Below, one piece after another: positions 9,301-17,323 of a stretch of DNA of 64,000 nt. Positions within the stretch are counted from its first letter, which is position 1, and each line of letters opens with the position of its first letter. The notes below the pieces were generated by a model. The model did not search any database. It was not told the origin of the DNA and saw nothing but the letters and a program-made list of their open reading frames with translations. The translations under genes and the position numbers were made by a program. The stretch is taken from NCBI RefSeq assembly GCF_015752205.1, contig NZ_JADOVG010000006.1:140608-204607 (forward strand), read 5' to 3'. The stretch is from Polaromonas sp. CG_9.7 (lineage in GTDB: Bacteria; Pseudomonadota; Gammaproteobacteria; Burkholderiales; Burkholderiaceae_C).

Positions 9301-10462
9301 TCCATTGGCCGTTGGCCAGAAGTTCACCGTCAGCAAGTTGCGCCTTGAGGCTACGCACCATGGCAGCCCCATTGCGCCATTCGCCCTGGGTGTCGAGTTG
9401 CTCCAGCGGCAGGCGCTTCTGGTCCCAGGGGCCGGGCAGTGCGTTGACAAGTTTTAGCTGCAGTGCCCAGGCCTGCAGGGCGGAAGATGGCTTGCCGGGG
9501 TCAACCGGTCTGCTGGCTTCGAGCGGCCTGACGCTGGCGCTGCCTGTCAGCAGCGTTTGCGGCATGTCTGGAAGCAGGGCTGCGATATCCAGGTCACGGA
9601 AGGTGGCATCGGCTTGCGGCAAGGGCTGTGCCGCCCAAGGCATGACGCGAGCAGTCGCGCTCGCCTGGGGCTGCCCGGATGGTTTTTGTTCACCGGTGGC
9701 TGGCGTGGTGACTTGCAGTTCGGCCTTGACCAGCAGTTCGGTCAGGGGTCCCTTGACGGTCCCCTGGAATGCCAGCGGCACGGACAGTGCGCCGTTGGGG
9801 ATGGCCGCATCGAGCGTGCCTGACAGACTTGCATCGAGTGTCAGCGGGCTGGTGGCTGTCAATGCGGCACGTCCGCTGTAGCGGCCCTTGTCAATGGACA
9901 CGCTTTTCAGGTCAAGCTGATGCGCCAGCCCGGTGTAGACATAACCGCCTGCAATTTTGAAGGCGGTGAATGCGGTGTTGCCTGCAAGCTTGAACTGGCC
10001 CACCGAGAACTCGTCGAGCGCAATCCGCAAGGGAAGGCCCAAAGCATTGGGCGGTGCCGCCGGCGTGGGACTTGGGGGGCGCACGTCGGTCACGTCAATG
10101 CTGGCAGCGGCAAAGCGGTCGAGCTTGAGCGTTCCCTGAAGCAGCGACCAGGGCTGCCAGGCCAGGCTGACGTCGCGGGCATCGACAGAGATGCCGTCCT
10201 GTTGCCAGCGCAACTGGTCGATATGCCCGCCAGACCGCAAGGAGCCCGTTGCCGATTCAAAGGTCAGCGGCTGGGACTGGCCGACCCAGCGCAGACCCTT
10301 GGCCAGCGAGCCTTCAGTGCCAGCCCACCACCACAGCCCGCCCGTCGTGCCAACAGCCAGCATGACAAGGCCGGCGGCTGTCCATGCAGCCGCTTTCAGC
10401 CATGGCCTTGATGGCTTGGCAGCAACAGCGGGCTGGTTATGGGAAGTATTGGGGGCAACCAT
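6386..10462 (-). CDS. tamB: Translocation and assembly module protein TamB
   Basis: TamB is an inner-membrane-anchored AsmA-like protein that spans the periplasm and works with TamA in outer-membrane biogenesis and lipid transport. At 1358 residues it has one N-terminal membrane helix (about residues 21-48, with AAGLVMLAVGTTGG), long beta-helical repeats rich in Ala, Gly, Leu and Gln, and the C-terminal TamB domain (former DUF490, roughly 1000-1358), with GKYRAYGQRLDVEQGLIRF and the ending VDLIFTIPYD. A Thr/Val/Pro micro-repeat (VTPVTPVTPVT) sits near residue 630. The start ATG shares one base with the tamA stop (TGATG), showing coupled translation. Confidence 0.93.
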   Translation of the reverse strand: MVAPNTSHNQPAVAAKPSRPWLKAAAWTAAGLVMLAVGTTGGLWWWAGTEGSLAKGLRWVGQSQPLTFESATGSLRSGGHIDQLRWQQDGISVDARDVSLAWQPWSLLQGTLKLDRFAAASIDVTDVRPPSPTPAAPPNALGLPLRIALDEFSVGQFKLAGNTAFTAFKIAGGYVYTGLAHQLDLKSVSIDKGRYSGRAALTATSPLTLDASLSGTLDAAIPNGALSVPLAFQGTVKGPLTELLVKAELQVTTPATGEQKPSGQPQASATARVMPWAAQPLPQADATFRDLDIAALLPDMPQTLLTGSASVRPLEASRPVDPGKPSSALQAWALQLKLVNALPGPWDQKRLPLEQLDTQGEWRNGAAMVRSLKAQLADGELLANGQWTQLPPVGENAAAVQAMSDPTWKVDATLKGINPAQLHTQLAPLPLNGKAEASGQGANLRFDASVQTVSGTKAAGSRPAPRTHSGQNNFLQQLRLRDASATGTWDAQQAGGTLALSALRVRTDDAELKGQLEVQPTEKAGQGALDLTAPGLNARFKGALRPTTGDGELQLQAGDAAQALRWLQKLPGMPAAALNASASGNAGLQALWQGGWQNPAVQATLQVPSMDWIAASPKAVKKVKVTPVTPVTPVTLETPTAPVAATATLLKIRELRATLSGRLSQAQLQAQGRVEIDQRRYALQMAGDGGRMQTAGKANDGLNEAPWQAVVRQLSLSVEDPALGAGAWRLATRGPLPLKWTPTRNGGAFESGAGEALLTAPSTNVSIAAPSQAAISWQPVRWRSGELVTAGRITGLPITWVELIAGPQMKDAGLGGSLVFDGQWDVVLGNTLQLKASLARSSGDITVQAEGVQGNSARVAAGIRQARLSLETAGDALSLALVWDSERAGTASGQFRTRLTRAAEGQEAIGGWLWPEDAPLSGQFKAQLPRIGVWSLLAPPGWRLRGSLGAAVAISGTRANPRLAGDLQANDLSLRSVVDGIEFGNGRLRARLDGTRMRIDEFTLQGAGEKGTGGSLDAQGEAGWIDGKPQVQLAAKLKKLRASIRTDRKVTVSGDIQASLKGNAAELTGKLLIDQARILLPEEGTPQLGDDVVVRTASGAAAGQKAPEKTSAQTADKAPRPLKLAVEIDLGRDFQIQGKGIDTRIQGTLTLSGDSLTGPRLLGTVRTAGGKYRAYGQRLDVEQGLIRFTGAIDNPTLDILAIRPNLTQRVGVQITGTALLPSVRLYAQPELPDAEKLSWLVVGRASASGGAEAALLQQAALALLGSKGGGMSGGLAASLGLDELSFRGASSNADGTASGGAITLGKRFSNNFYAAYERSISGALGTLFVFYDLSQRFTIRAQAGQQSAVDLIFTIPYD

Positions 10463-12465
10463 CAGAAAACGAAGCCGACGCTGATATGCAAGCGTGCCTG
10501 CTTGACCTTCAGGCCATAGGCCAGGTCAATCTGCAGGGGACCGATCGGGCTTTTCCATCGCAGGCCGGTTCCGACGCCGAAGGACGGCCGCAGGTCTTGC
10601 GGCTTGTCAGCCACTGCGCCGGCGTCGACGAACACCGTGTGTTCGAATTCGTTGGATTGGCCACGAAGGGTGATGGGACGCTGCCACTCGACACTGCCAA
10701 TGGCCAGGTACCGGCCGGGACCAATCACGCCGTTGGCCAGCGCAATGCCGATGTCGCGGTAGCCATAGCCCCGCACCGTGTTGTCGCCTCCGGTGCGAAA
10801 CAGCTGGGTGGCCGGAATATTCGCCGTGTCCTTGGCGAGTACTGCGCCGGCTTCGGCGCGCATCGCAATCCGGCCGTTTTCCAGGGGCTTGATCCCCAGC
10901 CAGCGGCCGACTGTGCGGGTAAAGGGCTGGCGGTCCTGGCCCAATGTGGTGCCGGCTCCCAGTTCAACGCCCAAGGCATAGCCACGGCTGGGAAAAGGCA
11001 GGCTGTCAAAGTACCGACCGGTCCAGACGTAATTGGCCGTCAGTGCCGAGCCGTCGCCGGTAGCAGCCGCTGAATTGCCCAGAAGCCCCGCGCCTTGCAC
11101 GTTGGCCCGGTCGTATTGAAGATAAATATTGCGGTCAATCCGGTCGCCAACTTGCGATCGGCCAAATCGCAGGCGCTGCGCCTGAGTGATCAACTCGTTG
11201 TCATTGATCCGCTCGGCACGCGCCAGGACGCCCCAGCGCCAGTTGGCTTCGTCTGGAATGGAGGTCCATTCGGTCTGGACAAACGGCGAATTTTTCTCCA
11301 GCTGGAGCTTGGTCACAGCGCGCCAGTCAGTGCCGGGTACCCGGAGATGCGTGTGCTCCACCGAGGCGCGTGGCCCGCTGTCGGTGGTCACGCCAACGCC
11401 AAGAATGATTTTTTGAAGCTTTGCTTCACGCACCTGTACTTGCACGGGAACCGCCAGCGGGTCGTTGTCGGGATTGATGAAAACATAGGCCGAGTCAAAG
11501 TAGCCACTGGACGCCAGTCGCAACTGTGCCTGGACCAGCCGGTTCAGGTCGTAGACCTCGCCCTCATTCAACCGCGCCAGGCGGGGCACCAGCACCGGAG
11601 CGAAACGCTCGACGCCGCTGACCTGCATCGGGCCCAACCGGTACAGCGGGCCGGAATCCAGATCCACCCGCAAACTGGCCGTGTGGCTCGGAGCGTCCAC
11701 GTCGGCCAGGCTTCCCGCTAACTTGCCCGCTGGATAGCGGCGGGCGACCAGCTGACGTAAAGCCTGGGTCTTGGCGCTGCTCCAGGCGTCCTGGGTGAAA
11801 GACTGGCCTGTTGGCAAGCGCCAGTCGCGCTGAATTTCAGTGCGTTGCGCCATCGCGTCGGCGTCAGATGATTCGGCAATCTCACCGGCAAAGGTTATGG
11901 CCACCGGGCCGATGGTCGTGGCTTGACCCGGCTCGACTGCGACCACGATGACGGCTCGCTCATCAGCACTGCCTTCGCGCGTGATGCGGATTTCGGGGCT
12001 GAAGTAGCCCAACGTGCCCACCAGATTGCGCACATTGCGTTCGGCCAGCACGATCAGGCGCGCCAACTCGGCAGCGTCCAGATCGGTGACGGCGCGGTAG
12101 CGCTGCAGTTCAAGGTGCTTTTCGAGCATTTCACGAACTTCTGACGGCGCGCGAACCACTATGTCAAAAGCAGTCACTTCGGGCTCGGCGCTGGTCGGGC
12201 CGACAGCGCCTTGCGGTGTATTTTCGGGTTCGACTTGTTCGGGCGGAGGTTCAGGCGCGGGTGCTGTTTGCTGGACGCTGGAAGGGGGTGTGGAAATAGA
12301 CGATATCGACGGATCTGCTGGCGGAGCCACAGACGCGGCCGTTTGTGCATTGGCCGCCGAAACGATAAACAACGCTGTCAGTGCAAAAGAGGAGAGCGCA
12401 GAACGGGCAGAGGTTGGAAATGTACCAAAGGCTGTCCGCAGGCAGTGGGTACTGTTGTGAATCAC
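10462..12465 (-). CDS. tamA: Outer-membrane assembly protein TamA (Omp85 family)
   Basis: TamA is a 667-residue Omp85 protein. It has a signal peptide (about residues 20-40, ending SAANA-Q), a low-complexity Pro/Glu/Ser linker (about 45-90), POTRA domains (for example AFDIVVRAPSEVREMLEKHL, then RNLVGTLGYFSPEIRI), and a 16-strand type barrel ending in aromatic residues (HISVGFVF), as expected for BAM-inserted proteins. GYGYRDIG and RGYALGVELGAG fit the barrel. No ATG is available in the N-terminal region, and a GTG at 12463-12465 gives a complete signal peptide. It is coupled to tamB by a one-base overlap. The VWA gene upstream ends only 20 bases away. Confidence 0.92.
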   Translation of the reverse strand: MIHNSTHCLRTAFGTFPTSARSALSSFALTALFIVSAANAQTAASVAPPADPSISSISTPPSSVQQTAPAPEPPPEQVEPENTPQGAVGPTSAEPEVTAFDIVVRAPSEVREMLEKHLELQRYRAVTDLDAAELARLIVLAERNVRNLVGTLGYFSPEIRITREGSADERAVIVVAVEPGQATTIGPVAITFAGEIAESSDADAMAQRTEIQRDWRLPTGQSFTQDAWSSAKTQALRQLVARRYPAGKLAGSLADVDAPSHTASLRVDLDSGPLYRLGPMQVSGVERFAPVLVPRLARLNEGEVYDLNRLVQAQLRLASSGYFDSAYVFINPDNDPLAVPVQVQVREAKLQKIILGVGVTTDSGPRASVEHTHLRVPGTDWRAVTKLQLEKNSPFVQTEWTSIPDEANWRWGVLARAERINDNELITQAQRLRFGRSQVGDRIDRNIYLQYDRANVQGAGLLGNSAAATGDGSALTANYVWTGRYFDSLPFPSRGYALGVELGAGTTLGQDRQPFTRTVGRWLGIKPLENGRIAMRAEAGAVLAKDTANIPATQLFRTGGDNTVRGYGYRDIGIALANGVIGPGRYLAIGSVEWQRPITLRGQSNEFEHTVFVDAGAVADKPQDLRPSFGVGTGLRWKSPIGPLQIDLAYGLKVKQARLHISVGFVF

Positions 12466-12485
12466 GGCGCCAGTTTACTTTGACA

Positions 12486-13709
12486 TTATTTCGAAAGCAG
12501 CCGAATGGCTTCTTCAAGCCCTTTCAGGGTCAGGGGATACATGCGCTGGCCCATCAGCTGCTGGATCACGCTGATGCTCTGGCGGTATTGCCAGATGCCC
12601 TGCGGCTCGGGGTTGATCCAGGCAAATTTTGGAAACGCGTTGGTGAGCCGCTGCAGCCATTCGGCGCCGGCTTCCTCGTTGTTGTATTCGACGCTGCCGC
12701 CCGCCTGCAGGATTTCGTAGGGACTCATGGTCGCATCGCCGACAAAGATCAGTTTGTAGTCCTTGTTGTACTTGCGGATGATGTCCCAGGTCGGAAACTT
12801 CTCGGCAAAACGGCGGCGGTTGTTCTTCCACATGAAGTCATACACGCAGTTGTGGAAGTAATAGAACTCCAGGTGCTTGAACTCGGCCTTGACAGCGGAA
12901 AACATTTCTTCAACACGGTGGATGTGGTCGTCCATGGTGCCGCCCACGTCCATCAGCAGCAGCACCTTCACGTTGTTGTGGCGCTCGGGCACCATCTTGA
13001 TGTCGAGCCAGCCCGCATTGGCGGCGGTCGAGCGGATGGTGTCGTCCAGGTCCAGCTCTTCCTGGTTGCCCTGTCGGGCGAACTTGCGCAGTCGACGCAA
13101 AGCAACCTTGATATTGCGCGTGCCGAGTTCCTGCGTGTCGTCGTAATCCTTGTAGGCGCGCTGGTCCCACACCTTGACCGCGCTGCGGTTTCGGCTTTTT
13201 TCCTGGCCGATGCGAATGCCTTGCGGGTTGAAGCCGTTGGCGCCAAAGGGAGAGGTGCCGCCGGTGCCAATCCATTTGCTGCCGCCCTCGTGGCGCTCTT
13301 TTTGCTCTTCAAAACGCTTTTTCAACGTTTCCATCAGCTCGTCCCAACCCATTTTTTCAATCTTCGCCTTGTCCTCGGGGCTGAGTTCGAGCTCCAGGTT
13401 CTTGCGCAGCCATTCGAGCGGAATGTCCTTGGTGAAGTCGGCCACCATTTCCACGCCCTTGAAATAGCTGGCAAAGGCGCGATCAAACTTGTCGTAGTGT
13501 TTTTCGTCCTTCACCAGGACCGTGCGGCTCAGGTAATAGAAGTCGTCAATCTTGTAAGCGCCTTCGCTGATGTCGCCATCGAGGCCGTCAGCCTGGCCGC
13601 TGTTGGGACCGACCACGCCGGCCTGCAACGCTTCGAGCAGCATCAGGAATTCCTTGACGGAAACCGGCAGCTTGGCCGAACGCAAGGTGTAGAAAAAATC
13701 GATCAGCAT
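12486..13709 (-). CDS. VWA domain protein, CoxE-like (partner of MoxR ATPase)
   Basis: This 407-residue protein has a C-terminal von Willebrand A domain of the CoxE type (PF05762). The metal-site motif reads LLMDVGGTMDDHI, that is D-x-G-x-T instead of the usual D-x-S-x-S. The N-terminal half is charged, with a KIEKMGWDELMETLKKRF helix and a GGTSPFGANG linker. CoxE-type VWA proteins work with MoxR AAA+ ATPases as chaperones or metal-insertion systems, and such an ATPase is encoded 1 kb upstream. The ATG at 13707-13709 (MLIDFFYTLRSAKLPVSVKE) is chosen because it starts the conserved part. The specific client is unknown. Confidence 0.85.
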   Translation of the reverse strand: MLIDFFYTLRSAKLPVSVKEFLMLLEALQAGVVGPNSGQADGLDGDISEGAYKIDDFYYLSRTVLVKDEKHYDKFDRAFASYFKGVEMVADFTKDIPLEWLRKNLELELSPEDKAKIEKMGWDELMETLKKRFEEQKERHEGGSKWIGTGGTSPFGANGFNPQGIRIGQEKSRNRSAVKVWDQRAYKDYDDTQELGTRNIKVALRRLRKFARQGNQEELDLDDTIRSTAANAGWLDIKMVPERHNNVKVLLLMDVGGTMDDHIHRVEEMFSAVKAEFKHLEFYYFHNCVYDFMWKNNRRRFAEKFPTWDIIRKYNKDYKLIFVGDATMSPYEILQAGGSVEYNNEEAGAEWLQRLTNAFPKFAWINPEPQGIWQYRQSISVIQQLMGQRMYPLTLKGLEEAIRLLSK

Positions 13710-13723
13710 GGTGTATTTAACAA

Positions 13724-14323
13724 TCAGTCGCGGGGTTTGCCAAGTTGATGCAACAGGTGCACCTTGACCGTGGGCCACTCACTGGCAATGATGCTGAACA
13801 CAACCGTGTCGCGCAGCGTGCCATTGGGCGAGATTTGGTGGTTGCGCAGTACGCCGTCTTGTTTGGCGCCCAGTCGGGCAATGGCTGCCCGACTGTCGAA
13901 ATTGAACCAGTGGGTGCGGAATTCCACCGCAATGCAGTTCAGTTTCTCAAATGCGTGCTTCAGCAAAAGCAGCTTGGCCTCGGTGTTCAATCCGGTGCGC
14001 TGAACGCTTTTGCTGTACCAGGTGTGGCCAATTTCCAGCCGGCGATTTTTAGGGTCGACATTGAAGAAACGGGTGGCGCCGACAATTTTCCCGTCCGGCT
14101 TGCGGCGCACGACGAACGGCATGGCGCCGGATGCATCGCGCATTTTCAGGGCGTCGTTCATGTAGTTGATCACGGCGTCAGGGCTGGCAATTGCGGTGTA
14201 CCAGAGCTTCCAGAGTTCGCCGTCCCTGGCTGCATCCAGCAGTTCGGACTCGTGCCTGCTTTCCAGCGGCTCCAGGATCACCCACTCGTGGCCTGTCAGG
14301 GTAATGGGTTCAATGAATCGCAT
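13724..14323 (-). CDS. GNAT-family N-acetyltransferase (RimJ/RimL-like)
   Basis: This 199-residue protein fits the Acetyltransf_3 subgroup, which acetylates alpha-amino groups of proteins or small amines using acetyl-CoA. Visible family segments are LEPLESRHESELLDAARDG at the start, IVGATRFFNVDPKNRRLEIG (strand with the conserved EIGHTW) and FEKLNCIAVEFRTHWFNFDS followed by AIARLGAKQDGVLRNH near the C-terminal half. It ends 14 bases before the VWA gene start, so it is probably in the same operon. The substrate is not predictable. Confidence 0.85.
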   Translation of the reverse strand: MRFIEPITLTGHEWVILEPLESRHESELLDAARDGELWKLWYTAIASPDAVINYMNDALKMRDASGAMPFVVRRKPDGKIVGATRFFNVDPKNRRLEIGHTWYSKSVQRTGLNTEAKLLLLKHAFEKLNCIAVEFRTHWFNFDSRAAIARLGAKQDGVLRNHQISPNGTLRDTVVFSIIASEWPTVKVHLLHQLGKPRD

Positions 14324-14427
14324 TCAGTGTGCATCCTTTTGCCAGGCGATTGTTTTGCTCACCAACCGACAGATATTGAACAAGGCTGACTTGCCATGAA
14401 CAGGGCGGGGACGTCATGTTCACGAGG

Positions 14428-14661
14428 TCACTGGTTTTCATCGCGTTTTCTTGCCAGTGTGCAACGCCAGCGCCGCGCGAGCTGCAGACCCAGACCTCCG
14501 CCCAGCCCGACCAGCAAGATGGCGCCAATGGTGCGGTTGCCGTAGCCCGGCGCAAAGATCTCCAGTCCCAGCAGATGACCGGCCCAGAAACCCAGCAGCG
14601 CGCCGCCCAGAAAACCAATGGCATCTGACACGCCTTCTATCCACAACGACCGCTGGTTCAT
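14428..14661 (-). CDS. Small hypothetical membrane protein
   Basis: A 77-residue protein starting MNQRSLWIEGVSDAIGFLGG has two predicted membrane helices (about residues 13-33 and 42-60, separated by EIFAPGYGNRT) and a basic C-terminal tail. It begins 16 bases after the moxR-type gene stop and lies in the same direction, so it is probably co-transcribed with the ATPase and VWA genes. I do not recognise a named family. The ATG at 14659-14661 is preferred over an upstream in-frame ATG that would overlap moxR. Confidence 0.55.
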   Translation of the reverse strand: MNQRSLWIEGVSDAIGFLGGALLGFWAGHLLGLEIFAPGYGNRTIGAILLVGLGGGLGLQLARRWRCTLARKRDENQ

Positions 14662-14677
14662 GCCGTAGCTTTCGGGA

Positions 14678-15520
14678 TTAACGGTTGTTGCGCTGCATGA
14701 ACACCAGCTTTTCAAACAAAGTCACGTCCTGTTCATTTTTGAGCAGTGCGCCGATCAGCGGTGGCACGGCAACCTTCTGGTCGGTGCTTTGCAGCGCTTC
14801 AAGCGAAATGTCTTCGGCCACCAGCAACTTGAGCCAGTCGAGCAGTTCGCTGGTGGACGGTTTCTTTTTCAGGCCGGGCAGGTTGCGTACGTCGTAAAAC
14901 GTTTTCATCGCTGCGGCAAGCAGTTCTTTCTTGAGCGTCGGGAAGTGCACGTCCACGATTTGCTTCATGGTGTCGGCATCGGGGAACTTGATGTAGTGAA
15001 AAAAGCAACGGCGCAAAAAAGCGTCCGGCAATTCCTTTTCATTGTTCGACGTGATGAACACCAGCGGCCGGTGTTTGGCCTTGATCAGCTCGCGCGTTTC
15101 ATAGACGTAAAACTCCATGCGGTCGATTTCGCGCAAAAGGTCGTTCGGGAACTCGATGTCGGCTTTGTCGATTTCATCAATCAGCAGGGCCACCGGCTCG
15201 TCGGCGGTAAACGCCTGCCACAGCACACCCTTGACAATGTAGTTGTGGATGTCCTTGACCTTTTCGTCGCCGAGTTGCGAATCGCGCAGGCGAGACACAG
15301 CGTCGTATTCATACAGGCCCTGCTGTGCCTTGGTGGTGGACTTGATGTGCCACTGGAGCAGCGGAAGGTTCAGGGCCTGGGCCACTTCCTCGGCCAGCAT
15401 GGTCTTGCCAGTGCCCGGCTCGCCTTTCACCAGCAGTGGCCGGGTCAGCGTCGATGCGGCATTCACCGCGAGCATCAGGTCGGGCGTGGCGACGTAGTTT
15501 TTTGAGCCTTGAAATTTCAT
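14678..15520 (-). CDS. MoxR-family AAA+ ATPase
   Basis: The 280-residue AAA+ ATPase has Walker A GEPGTGKT at residues 33-40, Walker B ALLIDEIDKAD, sensor 1 VFITSNNEKELPDAF and an RRC arginine-finger region, all typical of MoxR proteins that act with VWA partners. The start ATG (15518-15520) gives MKFQGSKNYVATPDLMLAVN, the usual N-terminus of this subgroup. The companion CoxE-type VWA gene is two genes downstream. It is divergent from the cytochrome c gene. NorQ/CbbQ-type activation of a metalloenzyme is a possibility, but nothing here identifies the target. Confidence 0.9.
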   Translation of the reverse strand: MKFQGSKNYVATPDLMLAVNAASTLTRPLLVKGEPGTGKTMLAEEVAQALNLPLLQWHIKSTTKAQQGLYEYDAVSRLRDSQLGDEKVKDIHNYIVKGVLWQAFTADEPVALLIDEIDKADIEFPNDLLREIDRMEFYVYETRELIKAKHRPLVFITSNNEKELPDAFLRRCFFHYIKFPDADTMKQIVDVHFPTLKKELLAAAMKTFYDVRNLPGLKKKPSTSELLDWLKLLVAEDISLEALQSTDQKVAVPPLIGALLKNEQDVTLFEKLVFMQRNNR

Positions 15521-15601
15521 GGGTTTTGCGATGAACGTATTGACATGGATGGGGTGTTCGGTGAGATTATCGGCAACGGTCTGGATGCAGACAGGCCCAG
15601 A

Positions 15602-15607
15602 TATAAT
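15602..15607 (+). promoter_or_regulatory. Probable -10 element of the cytochrome c gene
   Basis: A perfect TATAAT lies about 47 bases before the start codon at 15654. The -35 region (TCTGGA, 16 bp upstream) is weak, so only the -10 is well supported. Confidence 0.4.
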
Positions 15608-15653
15608 CCACCGTTGTTTAAACGATGACTTTTCACCGGATTGTGCGCGCAAA

Positions 15654-16331
15654 ATGAATAAGCTGTTCACCTCGATAATTGCCTTGGCCCTCTCTTCAGT
15701 GACGGTCGCGAGCTTTGCCCAGGACATCAAGGGCGATGCCAACGCCGGCCAAACCAAGAACGCGATGTGCATTGGTTGCCACGGTATCAAGGGCTATCAG
15801 GCCTCCTTTCCCGAGGTTTACAAAGTGCCCATGATCTCGGGCCAGAGTGCCGCCTATCTCTCTTCTGCGCTGTATGAGTACAAAAAAGGCAGCCGCAAGC
15901 ACCCCACCATGCGCGCCATTACTGCCACCCTGACGGACCAGGACATTGCCGACCTGTCAGCCTATTACAGTGTGCATGGCCTGGTAGCCGATGCCCAGTT
16001 GCCTGACAAGCCCGCCAAAGAGGCCGGCGCAGAAGTTCAGGCGTTGCTGAACAAGGCCAATTGCGCCTCCTGCCACGGCGCCAATTTCAACAAGCCCATC
16101 GATCCTTCCTACCCCAAGATTGCTGGCCAGCATGCCGACTATTTGTACGTGGCGCTGAAGGCCTACAAGTCAGACAACGGCACCAATCCCAACGCCAAGG
16201 TTGGCCGCGCCCATCCCATCATGGGTGTCATGGCCAAGCAGTACACCAATGCCGAACTCAAGGCCATGGCCAGCTACCTGTCCTCTGTGCCAGGTGACCT
16301 GAAAGTGGTTCCCGAGAGCCGTTTTCGCTGA
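15654..16331 (+). CDS. Diheme c-type cytochrome (c4-like)
   Basis: The 225-residue periplasmic protein has a signal peptide (MNKLFTSIIALALSSVTVAS, cleavage at FA-QD) and two heme c sites: CIGCH (39-43) and CASCH (137-141). The two-domain layout, with HPTMRAIT and HPIMGVMAKQ each near a probable Met ligand, matches cytochrome c4, an electron carrier to terminal oxidases. The in-frame reading extends 45 codons upstream, but only the ATG at 15654 gives a signal peptide. A strong terminator follows. Confidence 0.88.
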   Translation: MNKLFTSIIALALSSVTVASFAQDIKGDANAGQTKNAMCIGCHGIKGYQASFPEVYKVPMISGQSAAYLSSALYEYKKGSRKHPTMRAITATLTDQDIADLSAYYSVHGLVADAQLPDKPAKEAGAEVQALLNKANCASCHGANFNKPIDPSYPKIAGQHADYLYVALKAYKSDNGTNPNAKVGRAHPIMGVMAKQYTNAELKAMASYLSSVPGDLKVVPESRFR

Positions 16332-16354
16332 TTTGGCGAACCCGCCAGTACGTT

Positions 16355-16383
16355 AAAAAGCCGCTGAACAAGCGGCTTTTTTT
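16355..16383. terminator. Bidirectional Rho-independent terminator
   Basis: AAAAAGCCGCT and AGCGGCTTTTT pair around a 5-base loop, with A and T runs on either side. It ends the cytochrome c transcript on the plus strand and can also serve the DUF1841 gene that converges from the right. Confidence 0.85.
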
Positions 16384-16420
16384 ATGGGTGTGTGGCAAAC
16401 CGGCAATGGCCTGCCCGTAA

Positions 16421-16855
16421 TCAGTCTCGCGTGGCGTGTCGCTGGACACACTCGATATAGGCGGCGCCATCGGGCGGACGGCCTGAACGCTGGCTTTCCC
16501 AAACCATGCTGCCCAGACATTCCATGGTTTCATGGTGCGCTGCATGCAGGGAATCGCGCCGGGCTGTCAGCAGCTCGACCGCCTGTCGAATGCCGCGGGG
16601 CTGGTCAATGGAGCATTGCTCGCTGATCGAAAGGTGCATCGACAAATGCAGGAAGGGATTGGTTTTGCCGCCTTCCACGTCATACGTTTTTTCCAGCGCT
16701 GCGTCTGCGTCCTTGAAGTCCGCGTGGTATTCGGGATGCTCGTCCATCCATTGACTTGCTATGGTTTCGATAGCTTCCAGTGGTTGAACAGTCAACGATT
16801 TGGCATAAACAGAGCAAAAAAACCGGCGAACATCGGCTTGGGAGGGCGTAAACAT
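16421..16855 (-). CDS. DUF1841 family protein
   Basis: The 144-residue cytoplasmic protein begins MFTPSQADVRRFFCSVYAK and contains NPFLHLSMHLSISEQCSIDQ followed by PRGIRQ, the signature of the DUF1841 family of beta- and gammaproteobacteria. Function is unknown. It is rich in His and Met (HHETMECLGSMVWE). It converges with the diheme cytochrome gene and appears to be transcribed alone. Confidence 0.85.
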   Translation of the reverse strand: MFTPSQADVRRFFCSVYAKSLTVQPLEAIETIASQWMDEHPEYHADFKDADAALEKTYDVEGGKTNPFLHLSMHLSISEQCSIDQPRGIRQAVELLTARRDSLHAAHHETMECLGSMVWESQRSGRPPDGAAYIECVQRHATRD

Positions 16856-17050
16856 GGCCGTAGCGTATCACGGGGTCTTTTTCCGTGAATTTGCGGGTTT
16901 TTCCTGCGCTGAAGTTACCGGTCCATTGGAAATTTACCGCTGGTAACGTCCTACAGACAAATTCAGTGCAAGTCCTTACATTACTCGAAGGGTGGCGCAG
17001 TTCCGGGGCGGTACCGCCTAAAGAACCACAAGCCCGGCAAGGAAATTTCG

Positions 17051-17272
17051 ATGAACGCAGCACGCATTGCAGGCATTATTTTGATCGTGGCCGGTTTGGC
17101 CGGATTTTTTACCGGTGGTTTCAGTTTCAGTCAGGACACGACCGCTGCAAAAATCGGTACCATGGAACTGACCGTCACCGAAAAGAAAGCCGTCAACATT
17201 CCCCAGTGGCTCAGCCTTGGCGCCATCGTCCTGGGTGCCGTTGTCCTGGTGATGGGGTCGCGTAAATCCTGA
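17051..17272 (+). CDS. Small membrane protein (DUF3185-like)
   Basis: The 73-residue protein MNAARIAGIILIVAGLAGFF has two membrane helices (about residues 5-24 and 52-68) enclosing a short polar segment with KIGTMELTVTEKKAVNIPQW, and it ends in GSRKS. The layout resembles small DUF3185-type membrane proteins often induced by stress; this assignment is from memory. It has a good AAGGA ribosome binding site. Upstream (17007-17018) is a perfect 12-bp palindrome GGCGGTACCGCC that could be an operator. Confidence 0.65.
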   Translation: MNAARIAGIILIVAGLAGFFTGGFSFSQDTTAAKIGTMELTVTEKKAVNIPQWLSLGAIVLGAVVLVMGSRKS

Positions 17273-17323
17273 GTCAGGTTTCCTTTTTCAAACGGGCTTG
17301 CGCTCCCTGTTTTGCGCAAGCTG

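Noticed and set aside
12381..13748. A 455-codon open frame on the plus strand opposite the VWA gene
   Set aside because: It is antisense to a gene with CoxE features and has no recognisable domain.
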